From Bacteroidales bacterium (GTDB lineage: Bacteria; Bacteroidota; Bacteroidia; Bacteroidales; UBA932), in contig JAEEXQ010000017.1 in the NCBI GenBank assembly GCA_016287875.1, positions 1 through 34,392 of the forward strand: a DNA stretch of 34,392 nt, written 5' to 3'. Below the pieces are notes generated by a model. The model had not been told where the DNA came from, did not search any database, and saw only the letters and a list, made by a program, of their open reading frames with translations. The position numbers and the translations under genes were made by a program. Shown one piece after another: positions 1-8,795 of the stretch. Position 1 is the stretch's first letter; each line of letters opens with the position of its first letter.

Positions 1-233
1 TCAAGCGTATCGACCATGTGGCCCAGGGCCTCCGTTGGCTGGATATCAAGCGTTATGGCATCGAAATCACCCGCCGTACGCTTCAGCCCGACCCTGCCGC
101 AGGGCAGTACGATGCCGCTTTCAAGATTTTGGACGGCCAGGTGGATATCCTTACCAAGGATGATCCTCGTCGTGCCCTGCAGATTCCTCAGGACGTTGTT
201 TCTGCCGGCTTGGAGCCTAACCCTCGTAACTAA
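1..233 (+). CDS. SusD/RagB family outer-membrane lipoprotein, C-terminal fragment
   Basis: The frame is open from the window edge, so the start lies upstream; about 77 C-terminal residues are visible. The stretch with RWLDIKRYG, then TKDDPRRALQIPQDV and the terminal GLEPNPRN is the usual ending of SusD/RagB proteins. In that family the protein is a surface lipoprotein that caps a SusC TonB-dependent transporter and binds the glycan or peptide to be imported. A susC-like gene is therefore expected just upstream, outside the window. The next gene follows after 17 bp with a strong AGGAGG, consistent with one operon. Substrate cannot be told from this fragment; the protease-rich neighbours point to peptides (inference). 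Confidence 0.85.
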   Translation, partial: KRIDHVAQGLRWLDIKRYGIEITRRTLQPDPAAGQYDAAFKILDGQVDILTKDDPRRALQIPQDVVSAGLEPNPRN

Positions 234-250
234 AACAAGGAGGAAGCTAT

Positions 251-1195
251 ATGAAAAAGATACTTTATATACTGACGGCTGTTTCCTTTGCCCTTCTGAG
301 TGCTTCCTGCACCCAGAAAGATGCGATGGAATCCGAGTCCATAATAAAAGATTCTGCGATCGAGCAGAACGATTTCGACAAGTGGCTGGAGCTCAATCTG
401 CTTAGGCCCTACAATATCGAATTCAAGTACCGCTTCGCTTTGAACGAAACCGACAGGGGTTTCTATACCGTTCCTGCCTTGGTCGAAGGGGCTGTTATCT
501 ATGCGCATCTTGTGAAATACCTTTGCATTGACTCTTACGACGAGGTTGCCGGAGTGCATTTCACCCGCGGATACTTCCCCAAGATGTTCTTCCTGATAGG
601 TGAATGGGAGTACAAGAACAATGGTCAAATTGTCCTCGGTACCGCCGAAGGCGGCAAAAAGATCATGCTTGCCGGCGTGAACTATCTTCCCAGGGTTTTC
701 GAGGTGCTTTCCGGTGATGAACTTGGTGAGCATCTCAACCATTACTACATCAAGACCATACATCACGAGTTCACCCATATCCTGAACCAGGTTAAGGCTT
801 ACACCGACGACTTTATGAACGTAACGCCCTCTACCTATGTTTCCGATGCCTGGTCCAACACCGATGATTACCATCTCGGACGCGGATACATCACGGACTA
901 TGCCCAGAGCGAGCACCGCGAGGATTTCGCCGAATTGCTGTCGGAGTACATAGTCCACTCTCCCGAGTGGTGGGAGGCCCAGCTTGCCCAGGCCGATGCT
1001 GAAACGGCCCAGGTCCGTAAAGAGAACCCGGATGCTCCTAACGGAAGGAAATCCATCGAGACCAAGATCGAGATGGTGCGTACTTATATGTCCGAGAGCT
1101 GGGGCATCGACATCGATGTGCTCCGCGACGTTATCGGCCGCCGCCTCGGCGACGTGGAGGCCGGCAAGGTTGATCTGAATACCGTAGCAATATAG
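251..1195 (+). CDS. SusCD-associated zinc metallohydrolase lipoprotein (HExxH)
   Basis: The 314-residue protein begins with a lipoprotein signal ending in SAS-C20, so it should be anchored in the outer membrane. A zinc-protease motif HEFTH lies at residues 172-176 (H172 and H176 ligands, E173 catalytic base). The acidic stretch HREDFAELLSEY about 50 residues later probably supplies the third zinc ligand (inference). This matches the known but functionally undefined family of substrate-import-associated zinc metallohydrolase lipoproteins, which sit next to SusC/SusD genes. An AAGGAGGA Shine-Dalgarno sequence at 237-244 fixes the ATG at 251; strong SD sequences are uncommon in Bacteroidota. The next gene follows after 12 bp. 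Its substrate is unknown; a peptidase acting on captured peptides is the simplest reading. Confidence 0.85.
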   Translation: MKKILYILTAVSFALLSASCTQKDAMESESIIKDSAIEQNDFDKWLELNLLRPYNIEFKYRFALNETDRGFYTVPALVEGAVIYAHLVKYLCIDSYDEVAGVHFTRGYFPKMFFLIGEWEYKNNGQIVLGTAEGGKKIMLAGVNYLPRVFEVLSGDELGEHLNHYYIKTIHHEFTHILNQVKAYTDDFMNVTPSTYVSDAWSNTDDYHLGRGYITDYAQSEHREDFAELLSEYIVHSPEWWEAQLAQADAETAQVRKENPDAPNGRKSIETKIEMVRTYMSESWGIDIDVLRDVIGRRLGDVEAGKVDLNTVAI

Positions 1196-1207
1196 GAGGA
1201 GAAAGAT

Positions 1208-2488
1208 ATGAAAAAGATAGTATATATTTTTGCAGCGGCTGCACTTCTGCTAATGCCTTCCTGCCAGCAGTTCGAGCCCGAATTTTTCGACGAATCGGCT
1301 GCAGAGCGTGCCAATTCTTTCCTCGCGGATATACGTGAGACTTTGGTAGCAGAGCAGTACGGATGGACCCTGGATTATTATCCCAAGAAGGATTTTGCAG
1401 GTACGACCTATGCGCTTAAATTTACTTCGCAGCAGGTTACCGCCATTCACGAAAGCAACCCTTCTGTAAGCGAAACCTCGGCTTATGCACTTAAGTATGA
1501 CAACGCTTCCGTGCTTTCGTTCGATACTTATAATTCCATACTTCACAAGTATGCAACACCCAGCGATAGAGAGTACCAGGCTAAGGGAGGAGACTTCGAG
1601 TTCGAAATCCGCGGCTTCAACAAGGAAACCAAGGAAATCAAGCTTGTAGGTAAGCGTTCCCGGAACGTTTGCACCCTCAGGCCTCTTAAGAAAAATGCAA
1701 AGGAATACTTTGATGCAGTACTTGCTCTTAAGAAAAAAATGGCTTACCCTGCAGGAAAAGCAACGATCGACGGGGTCGAGTATGAAGCTTACCTCAATTC
1801 CGGCAACCGTTCGATGTCGATCGGCCCTAAGGGCGCTTCCAGCGATTCTACTCAGACCGTCCGTTATGTCCTGACGGAGAATACCATCCGTTTTATGAAG
1901 CCCTTCTCGCTTGGCGACAAGGAATTCAGCGAGTGGACATACGATGCTGCCAACGAGGCTTTCTCCGAGGGCGGAGTGACATTCCAAAAGTTCTTGCCTT
2001 CCGGATATATAACTTATGAGCGTTTCCTTGGCAAGTTTACCCTGAGCTACGGAAGCGGCAGTGGCAAGTTCACCGTCACCCTTGTCGAGAACGAGAAGGA
2101 TAGCTCTTTCAAGATGGAAGGTTTGTCCAATTTCTTCCAGCCGGTAATCGGCTATGACGGAGGGCGCGGACGCCTTACCTGGGAGAAGCAGACTATCGGT
2201 GGCAGTGGCTCACTCGAATACATCCTTGCTCCTTGGGACAGCAATGCCGGTTATCTGACTTGGCTGGATGGAGTCGGAATGGTTGGTGCTGCGGTAGACA
2301 GCTCGGTGGATAATTTTGTGATAGAGTTCTTCGACAATGGAGTCTGGGCAAGCGACTACAAAGTCCACGGATGGCTTGTCTGGTCTATGAATGGCAGCAG
2401 CAGCGCTGGTGCCGTTAGCAACTGGACCATGGCTTCCGGCAGTTACCAGCTCCCCGGCGACATCACTATGACCAAGATTGTCGAATAA
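1208..2488 (+). CDS. DUF4302-type lipoprotein
   Basis: 426 residues with a lipoprotein signal ending MPS-C19. The segment after the lipobox (FDESAAERANSFLADIRETL, then YGWTLDYYP, LKF and SFDTYNSILHKYA) has the pattern of DUF4302 proteins, which in Bacteroidota follow SusCD and the HExxH lipoprotein. From about residue 270 a second part begins with YERFLGKFTLSYGSGSGKF, which resembles the YxxxLGxW units in the next gene and may be a small lipocalin-like beta-barrel. Function is unknown; the context suggests a surface accessory protein that binds substrate. AGGAGGA at 1194-1200 overlaps the previous stop codon and decides the ATG at 1208. The gene is visibly more AT-rich than the protease genes downstream. 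Confidence 0.75.
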   Translation: MKKIVYIFAAAALLLMPSCQQFEPEFFDESAAERANSFLADIRETLVAEQYGWTLDYYPKKDFAGTTYALKFTSQQVTAIHESNPSVSETSAYALKYDNASVLSFDTYNSILHKYATPSDREYQAKGGDFEFEIRGFNKETKEIKLVGKRSRNVCTLRPLKKNAKEYFDAVLALKKKMAYPAGKATIDGVEYEAYLNSGNRSMSIGPKGASSDSTQTVRYVLTENTIRFMKPFSLGDKEFSEWTYDAANEAFSEGGVTFQKFLPSGYITYERFLGKFTLSYGSGSGKFTVTLVENEKDSSFKMEGLSNFFQPVIGYDGGRGRLTWEKQTIGGSGSLEYILAPWDSNAGYLTWLDGVGMVGAAVDSSVDNFVIEFFDNGVWASDYKVHGWLVWSMNGSSSAGAVSNWTMASGSYQLPGDITMTKIVE

Positions 2489-2506
2489 CGGTAAAGATTG
2501 AATGAT

Positions 2507-4615
2507 ATGAAGAAATATCTTAATATGATTTTGGCGGTTGCCGCCTCCCTGCTGTTCTTCTCCTGCGAGACGGAGCAGCCTACAGGCGAGAAGTACGCCG
2601 CCGCACCCGAGGTGGAGATCATCAGCAAAGATGATGTCTTCGCCGCCGAGGGTGGCAATGGAAAGATCGAGGTCAAAGCCGACGGGCCTGTATCCGCTAA
2701 GGTTACAGGCTCCTGGTTGGCCGCTTCCGTGTCCGGCGACGTAATCAACCTCAGCGCCGAGGCCAACGGATCGATCGAGTCCCGCTATGCCATTCTCGAC
2801 ATTACTTCCGGCAATGCCGCTTCTTCGCTCACCATCACTCAGTTCGGCCTTACCTCCGACAAGATATGGGAAGAGTCCTATGACTTCGCCTATAGCGGTG
2901 GTTCGGTTTCGCTGAACTACAGTGGAAGCGGAGTCGTGCACATTTCGATAATCGAAGGCAAGGAGTGGATCGACACCGATGTCGCAGATGGCAAGTTCAT
3001 CATAAGCGCCAAGCCCAATGCATATAAGGCCCCCCGCGAGGGCAAGGTCAGTTTTGCAGTGGGCAAGAAGGACGCTGTCGAAGTCGGAGTGAAGCAAGCT
3101 GGCAATCCTGCCGGACTCAACCCCGGCGATCCCGAGCCTAAGGATTTCACCGTGGTCGATGCCTGGACTCCTAAGTATTATGGACTGTCCGATACCGACG
3201 ATACCAAGGCAATAGTAGGAGTGGAGGCAGCCGAAGGATCTTCTGCCGGCCGCTACTTCATCAAGGTGGTTCCCGCTGCAGAGTACAATGCCGTAGGCGA
3301 CCAGTACCTCTTCCTCAATGCCAAGGTTCACGGCTGGCTTGCCGAGAATCCTACAATTTGCAAGGATAGCGAAAAGATCGAAATAGATGCGCTCACCGTA
3401 GGTAACTATTTCATCTATGCCATAGGTGTCAACAACCAGGGTGCAATCAACTACAAATATGCTGTTGCTCCCGTTGCGGTCACCAAGGTCCTTTCTCCTT
3501 ACGAGAAGTTCCTGGGCACCTGGCGGATTACCCGTGGCTCATATGAAGATACTTGGACGATAACCGAGAAGGTTCTCGACCAAAGTTACTCCATAACCGG
3601 TTTTGAATCGTTGGATGCAGATGCCGTCATTACTGCAACATTCAATGCTGCAGATAACACTATGGTAATCGCAGCTCAATCGAATGTCGGTACTTATACA
3701 TTCACGAATTCCGGCGAACAAACAACCGTGACTCTTAGTCTTATGGGCGTTGTGGAGATGAGTGGACGTTTAGTTCCTGTAGGCGGTTCTTATACTATTT
3801 GCTCTGCAGCGATTACCGGAGATGGTGAAATGACCCTTTCTGCCGCAGATCCGATTAAGTTGTCCGATGGTAATACCTATGATATCGTTGGGGTTGAATT
3901 CTTCGGTAAAGAAGATCCGAATTCTAGTTCGGGCTGGACGTTTAATCATAGTACGCCCTCTAGATTCCCGTTCGTGGCTACTCAGCTTAGTCAGGGCGAA
4001 GGCTCCGGCGGTGGCGGCGGCGGTGGCGACACCACCGGCTACAACGCCTGGCTCGGCACCTGGAATGCAGGCGGCGGCAGGACCCTCGTATTTGCCCAGA
4101 AGACAGCCGGTACGGATTATACTGTTACCGATTCCGGTTTCTATGGATTCGAATACGTGGCGGAATATGATTCTAAGACGGGCGGTATTCTCCTCCACAC
4201 CCATCTTGTGGGCATCGATGGTATCGATGAGTATTACTTCGGTGGTATCGATGGTGATAGTCTAAGGTTTGGCTCAGAGGATAGTGGCTATCTCATTGCC
4301 AAAGGTGTAATTGGTAACGGTGGCAGTTCTGCAACAATATCAGCTGTTCCTTTCGAGGGCAACGATGGAGGAACGGTCCAGGCTACCGCCCTTACCATCC
4401 TTGACTATCAGACGGAAGATAGTGCTGATTATGACAAGGGATGGTATGGACTCTCCGTCATCGAAGATTTTGCTATTCCTGCCAGCTTGAGTAAGGCCTC
4501 CGGCAGTTCAACGTCTGTACGTCGTGCGAATTCCATATCTATTTCGACTGGCGTTATCGAATCTTATTCCGCGGCCAAAAGCCATAAGTGGGTTAAGACC
4601 GCAAGAATCAGATAA
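2507..4615 (+). CDS. BACON-domain surface lipoprotein with lipocalin-like units
   Basis: I start at ATG 2507 rather than TTG 2498, because this gives a clean signal MKKYLN...LFFS-C20. Residues about 40-110 and 115-197 look like two BACON-type beta-sandwich repeats, ending in ...ITQFG and ...VKQAG. Residues about 205-325 look like a fibronectin-III-like domain. Two similar units follow, beginning YEKFLGTWRIT (about residue 330) and YNAWLGTWNAG (about 511), separated by a run of seven glycines that should be a flexible linker. BACON domains in Bacteroidota are thought to bind glycan, mucin or protein, or to act as spacers. No catalytic motif is evident. Base composition is patchy: 3540-3960 and 4230-4600 are more AT-rich than the rest. 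The next gene starts 3 bp after the stop. Confidence 0.75.
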   Translation: MKKYLNMILAVAASLLFFSCETEQPTGEKYAAAPEVEIISKDDVFAAEGGNGKIEVKADGPVSAKVTGSWLAASVSGDVINLSAEANGSIESRYAILDITSGNAASSLTITQFGLTSDKIWEESYDFAYSGGSVSLNYSGSGVVHISIIEGKEWIDTDVADGKFIISAKPNAYKAPREGKVSFAVGKKDAVEVGVKQAGNPAGLNPGDPEPKDFTVVDAWTPKYYGLSDTDDTKAIVGVEAAEGSSAGRYFIKVVPAAEYNAVGDQYLFLNAKVHGWLAENPTICKDSEKIEIDALTVGNYFIYAIGVNNQGAINYKYAVAPVAVTKVLSPYEKFLGTWRITRGSYEDTWTITEKVLDQSYSITGFESLDADAVITATFNAADNTMVIAAQSNVGTYTFTNSGEQTTVTLSLMGVVEMSGRLVPVGGSYTICSAAITGDGEMTLSAADPIKLSDGNTYDIVGVEFFGKEDPNSSSGWTFNHSTPSRFPFVATQLSQGEGSGGGGGGGDTTGYNAWLGTWNAGGGRTLVFAQKTAGTDYTVTDSGFYGFEYVAEYDSKTGGILLHTHLVGIDGIDEYYFGGIDGDSLRFGSEDSGYLIAKGVIGNGGSSATISAVPFEGNDGGTVQATALTILDYQTEDSADYDKGWYGLSVIEDFAIPASLSKASGSSTSVRRANSISISTGVIESYSAAKSHKWVKTARIR

Positions 4616-4618
4616 GGC

Positions 4619-7237
4619 GTGAACAAGACTACTCTTCTTACGTCGGCGTTTCTCCTGCTTGCAGCGAGTTGCGCCAGGGAGAACCCCGGAAGGTTCGTAC
4701 CCGCTTCGGAACAATCTGAAACTCAGGTCATTGCCGAAGAAACGCCGACCTATATAAATGTACTACTTGATGACGAGTTGACCTCCCTTGTGGAGGATCA
4801 GCTCGCATCGGGTATTTTGCGCACCAAGTCGGATGCGCTCAACAGCATTACCGAGGAACTCGGCGTGGAAAGCATGGTGCGTCTTTTCCCCTTCGCGGGA
4901 GAGTTCGAACCCCGCACCCGCCGGGAGGGCCTGCACCGCTGGTATAAAGTGACGCTCCCCGCGAGCGCCTCCGTAACCAAGGCAGTCAAGTCGTTCCAGG
5001 GCATTCCGGGTGTGGTTTCCGTCGAGGAACCTATCCCCGCCAAGCTCGACACCAACGACCCCTACTGGTCCGCCTCCGGGATGTGGGGCATCAACAATAC
5101 TTCCAATCCCGGATACGATGTCAACTGCCAGCCCGTCTGGAATGAATTCACTACGGGAGATCCCCGCGTGGTAGTGGCCGTAATCGACGGCGGTATCGCC
5201 ATCGACCATCCCGACCTGGCGTGGAACTGCGTGGAAAGCGGGCACTACAATTATGTGCAGAACAACGGTAGCATACTCCCTCACTACCACGGCACCCATG
5301 TGGCCGGCACCATCGCCGCCGTTTCCAATAACGGTCTGGGCGTGGCCGGCATCGCCGGTGGCAATTATGCCAGGGGCAAGCACGGAGTGAAGCTGCTTTC
5401 GCAGCAGGTCTTCGAGGATTATCCCGACGGCCGTTCCTTCTCCGGCGACTTCGATACCGCCATCAAGGAGGCGGCCGACAAGGGCGCCCTCATCTGCCAG
5501 AACAGCTGGGGTTATATAATGGATCTCGACGAAAATGGCACCATCAGTTCTCAGGAACTCAGCCGTGCCAAGTCGCTCTTCGAAAGCGTGTCATACACCT
5601 CCATCGCCCGTGCCATCGACTATTTTATAAAGTATGCGGGTTGCGACAACGACGGCAACCAGCTTCCGGGCAGCCTTATGAAGGGCGGCCTGGTGGTGTT
5701 TTCCGCTGGCAACGATGATATACAGTACGGTGTGCCCGGATGCTATTCCAAGGTGCTTGCCGTGGGTGCCATCACCAAGAGCGGCAACAAGTCGAGTTTC
5801 TCGAACTATGGCGACTGGGTTGACCTCTGCGCCCCGGGCAGTTCCATCATAAGCACCAACACCGACGGTGGCTACCAGACCCTTTCCGGCACCTCGATGG
5901 CCTGCCCTCACGTGAGCGGCGTGGCCGCTCTGCTGCTGTCGTATTTCGGCGGTCAGGGTTTCACTCCCGAAGAGCTCAAGAAGCGTCTTCTGGAGGGTGC
6001 CCGGCAGATATCCGTCTCTACCGGCAGCAAGCCTATAGGCCCTCTGGTAGATGCTTACAACTCCTTTATGGTGGGCGAAAACGTCGCCCCTCCTGTCCTG
6101 GATGCTTTCACGCTTACTCCGCAGGGGCATAATGTGAAGCTTAATTTCGACGGCAACAATGCCTATGGCTATCTTGTGCTTGCCTCCACCGATCGCAAGC
6201 AGGTGCAGAACGCCAATCTCAAGGACCCTCAGGGCAATGGCTTGATTGTCGGAAGAATCATCATATCCGAGGAATCCGAGCGCAATGCTCCCCAGGAGTA
6301 CGTGCTCTCCGGCCTCACTCCCGACAGCGACTACTATGTGGCCGTGTCGTCTTTCAGCTACAACCGCAAGTACTCTCAGCTCTCCGAGATAAAGCTGGTC
6401 CACACCAACGTGAACGAGCCGCCCGTCGTGCAGATAGGGCGCGAGGGAGCGTTCCAGTTCCGCAATTTCGAGAGCATCGACATACCCTTCGCCATCGGCG
6501 ACCCCGACGGAGATGAACTTAACGTGGATTTCCAGACCGACGGCCGCGCTAATTTCTCGTTGGGCGAGGATGGCAACTGGCACTTCAAGCTGCTCTGCCA
6601 GAGCGTCAAGGCTCCGGCAAGCTTCTCGGCCTCCCTTGTGGTTACCGACGGTTTCGGCGGCAGGGTGAGCCTCAAGCTGCCCTACAACGTGCTCGAGAAT
6701 GTCGCGCCGGTGCTCGGCAGCGATGCTCCCAAGGTGTTGCTCGAAAAGGCGGGCGCCAAAGCCGAAATCGACCTTGACCGTTACTTCTCCGACGAAGACG
6801 GCGAGAAGCTTTCGTACCGCGTGGCTACTTTCGACAAGAAGGTGCTGGACGCTTCTGTGTCCGGGAATACTCTGTCTATAGTATCCAAGGGCGCGGAACT
6901 TTCCATCTGCGAGATCCGCATATCAGCCTTCGACAATATGGGCGCCAGCGCCCGTATGGACATACCCGTGCTGATCCGCCCCGCAGGCGAGTCCGTCTCC
7001 CTTCTGGAAGGCCAGGTGGTGAGCGACAAGCTTACCATACTTACCGGCATCGAGCCCGGCAAGGCTACGGTGAGCATAGTTTCCGTCACCGGTGCGGTGG
7101 TATTCCGCGCGGAGGGTACTTACAGCGCTTTCGAACCTTTATCCATCGACATCAGATCCCTTGCCCCCGGCATCTACACGGTGATAGTCACCGATGCTTC
7201 CGGCAAGGAAACGAAATACACCATTGTTAAGCGATGA
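4619..7237 (+). CDS. S8 subtilisin-like peptidase with lipobox and T9SS-type C-terminal domain
   Basis: 872 residues from a GTG start; the hydrophobic signal ends LLLAAS-C18, a lipobox. Residues about 40-140 resemble an inhibitor I9-type propeptide. The catalytic triad is visible: D190 in VVAVIDGG, H227 in HGTHVAGT and S426 in SGTSMACPHVSGVAA. An FN3-like domain (about 490-600) and two cadherin/Ig-like domains with DPDGDEL and SDEDGEKLSY (about 600-785) follow. The last 80 residues (VSDKLTI, VSIVSVTGAVVF, LAPGIYTVIVTD, terminal IVKR) look like a type A T9SS sorting domain. A lipobox and a T9SS domain in one protein is odd, since most T9SS cargo has an ordinary signal peptide. The gene starts 3 bp after its neighbour and overlaps the PorV-like gene as ATGA. 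Likely role: extracellular protein degradation. Confidence 0.88.
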   Translation: MNKTTLLTSAFLLLAASCARENPGRFVPASEQSETQVIAEETPTYINVLLDDELTSLVEDQLASGILRTKSDALNSITEELGVESMVRLFPFAGEFEPRTRREGLHRWYKVTLPASASVTKAVKSFQGIPGVVSVEEPIPAKLDTNDPYWSASGMWGINNTSNPGYDVNCQPVWNEFTTGDPRVVVAVIDGGIAIDHPDLAWNCVESGHYNYVQNNGSILPHYHGTHVAGTIAAVSNNGLGVAGIAGGNYARGKHGVKLLSQQVFEDYPDGRSFSGDFDTAIKEAADKGALICQNSWGYIMDLDENGTISSQELSRAKSLFESVSYTSIARAIDYFIKYAGCDNDGNQLPGSLMKGGLVVFSAGNDDIQYGVPGCYSKVLAVGAITKSGNKSSFSNYGDWVDLCAPGSSIISTNTDGGYQTLSGTSMACPHVSGVAALLLSYFGGQGFTPEELKKRLLEGARQISVSTGSKPIGPLVDAYNSFMVGENVAPPVLDAFTLTPQGHNVKLNFDGNNAYGYLVLASTDRKQVQNANLKDPQGNGLIVGRIIISEESERNAPQEYVLSGLTPDSDYYVAVSSFSYNRKYSQLSEIKLVHTNVNEPPVVQIGREGAFQFRNFESIDIPFAIGDPDGDELNVDFQTDGRANFSLGEDGNWHFKLLCQSVKAPASFSASLVVTDGFGGRVSLKLPYNVLENVAPVLGSDAPKVLLEKAGAKAEIDLDRYFSDEDGEKLSYRVATFDKKVLDASVSGNTLSIVSKGAELSICEIRISAFDNMGASARMDIPVLIRPAGESVSLLEGQVVSDKLTILTGIEPGKATVSIVSVTGAVVFRAEGTYSAFEPLSIDIRSLAPGIYTVIVTDASGKETKYTIVKR

Positions 7238-8139
7238 AAAGAATAGTCCTATTCTTGTCACTGACAATCTCTGCTGCCTTCGCGGCTCCTGCCATCGCGC
7301 AGGAGTCCGCCAGCAGCGAAGCTTTCCCCTTCATCCGTTATGAGCGCAATCCGGCCCGCGCAGCAGTCGCGGGAGCGGGCAGCGCACTGCAGCTGGGGGG
7401 CTCGGCGTATGCGGCGTTCGAAACCGGCCTGGTGGCCGCCGACAGCACCCACAAGGTAGAGGCTGCGGCATCCTATGCCAAAATGGCCTCCGCCACCGGC
7501 AACAGCGGCAATATGGTGGCAGGCGCCGCAATCAGGCTCGGCAGCAAGCTCAGCCTGAGCGCAGGCTTCGCCAATCAGAAACTTGACCCCATCCAGGTCA
7601 ACGGCAAGACCCATTCTCCTTCCGATATGATACTTGCCGGCGGTCTTTCCCTGGCATTGGGCAGTAATATGTCGCTTGGCGCATCCGTCAACTATGTAAA
7701 ATCGCAGCTGCTCGACGACTATTCCATCAGCGGAACGGCGTTCGACCTGATGCTTAATTACCGCAAGGAGGCCCTCGGCTTAGCAGCCGGAGTGCGCAGC
7801 CTGGGCGGCAAGGTGGGGGGAGCATCCCTCCCGGCATCGGCCATCGTTTCCGGCGGGTATTCGCTTCCCGCAGGCCCCGTGGCCCTGAATGTCGTCGCAG
7901 ATGCAGACTATTATCTTTCCGGCAACTGGTCGGCAGCCGCCGGAGTCGAGGCATCCGTCATGAGTCTGATCCAAGTGCGCGCAGGCTACCGCTTCTCTTC
8001 GGAGCACGCGGTCATCCCGTCGCATCTCTCCCTTGGCATCGGACTCACCCTCGGGCCCGCTTCGCTGGATCTTGCCTTCATCCCGGAGTCCGGGAACCTT
8101 GGTTCCTCCCTGCTTGGCGGCGTATGTGTAAGATTCTAG
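7234..8139 (+). CDS. PorV/PorQ-like outer-membrane beta-barrel protein
   Basis: 301 residues with a signal peptide cleaved after AIA or AQA near residue 22. The mature start, PFIRYERNPARAAVAGAGSA, has the layout of the N-terminus of PorV/PorQ family proteins (a residue cluster followed by ARAAxxGxA). The rest consists of alternating strands with many Gly and Ala (LSLSAGFANQKL, MSLGASVNYVKSQL) and ends in aromatic FIPE...VCVRF, as expected of a 14-strand FadL/PorV-like barrel. It is shorter than typical PorV. PorV carries T9SS cargo from the translocon to the attachment complex by binding the C-terminal domain. Its ATGA overlap with the T9SS-cargo peptidase suggests a dedicated partner (inference). 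A general porin-like protein is the alternative. Confidence 0.65.
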   Translation: MKRIVLFLSLTISAAFAAPAIAQESASSEAFPFIRYERNPARAAVAGAGSALQLGGSAYAAFETGLVAADSTHKVEAAASYAKMASATGNSGNMVAGAAIRLGSKLSLSAGFANQKLDPIQVNGKTHSPSDMILAGGLSLALGSNMSLGASVNYVKSQLLDDYSISGTAFDLMLNYRKEALGLAAGVRSLGGKVGGASLPASAIVSGGYSLPAGPVALNVVADADYYLSGNWSAAAGVEASVMSLIQVRAGYRFSSEHAVIPSHLSLGIGLTLGPASLDLAFIPESGNLGSSLLGGVCVRF

Positions 8140-8795
8140 CCAGAGTTCTTCTGTGCCTGCTGGTCCTGACGGCCTGCGGGCGCAAGAAAGAGGAGCCCGT
8201 GAAGGAGCCCCAGGTGCTCAACCTGGTACCCTCCGTCATCGAGTCCGAATCCTGGCGCGAGCATACCATAACCATACTTATGGTCTGTGACCTCGAGGCA
8301 GAGGCCTCCTTGGAGCAGACGCCCTGGGCCAGCATAGCCTCCCGGGTAATCACCGGCAACGGCCAGACCAGCGTCTGCCTTCAGCTCGAAGCCAACGAGG
8401 GCGACGAGCCCCGCACCGGCACCCTGGTAGCCAGCTGCGGCAAGTCGTCGGTGCGGTGCAAGTTCACCCAGCAGCCCATAGGCTCCAATCCCGGCATATA
8501 CAATTTCGGCACGGAGGAAGTCTCCTTCGACGAACTCCGGCACCAGTGCTCGGTCCGCCGTTATCCCGACGGCACTGCGAGCTTCCGCATACTGGATCCC
8601 TCCGAGGGCAAGACCGTGGTCTTCCGCCGGCTTCCCCGCGATCCCGTCCCGGGCTCTACGGTGGAATTCGACATCGAGCAGAACTGGATGAGTTCCCAGC
8701 CCCTCCGCATTCCCGTCTCCGCCACGCTGGTGAAGGCCGGGGATGGCAAGCTCTGGCTTGCCCGGGAGGACGCAGTATTCATAGTTAGGATATGA
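8124..8795 (+). CDS. Small lipoprotein, possibly BACON-like
   Basis: 223 residues. The signal MCKILARVLLCLLVLTA-C18 is followed by a charged GRKKEEPVKE stretch, so this is a probable outer-membrane lipoprotein. Residues about 30-110 alternate short strands (EASLEQTPWASI, CLQLEANEGDEP, TGTLVASCGKSSVRCKFTQQP) and end like a BACON/Ig-like repeat. The C-terminal half has no family I recognise. The start lies 16 bp inside the barrel-protein gene and the stop overlaps the M6 peptidase gene as ATGA, so translation is probably coupled. It may be an accessory of the protease system; no enzyme motif is seen. Confidence 0.7.
   Translation: MCKILARVLLCLLVLTACGRKKEEPVKEPQVLNLVPSVIESESWREHTITILMVCDLEAEASLEQTPWASIASRVITGNGQTSVCLQLEANEGDEPRTGTLVASCGKSSVRCKFTQQPIGSNPGIYNFGTEEVSFDELRHQCSVRRYPDGTASFRILDPSEGKTVVFRRLPRDPVPGSTVEFDIEQNWMSSQPLRIPVSATLVKAGDGKLWLAREDAVFIVRI

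Noticed and set aside
2498..2506. TTG at 2498 as start of the BACON lipoprotein
   Set aside because: ATG at 2507 gives a standard lipoprotein signal; TTG adds only three residues and has no ribosome-site support.
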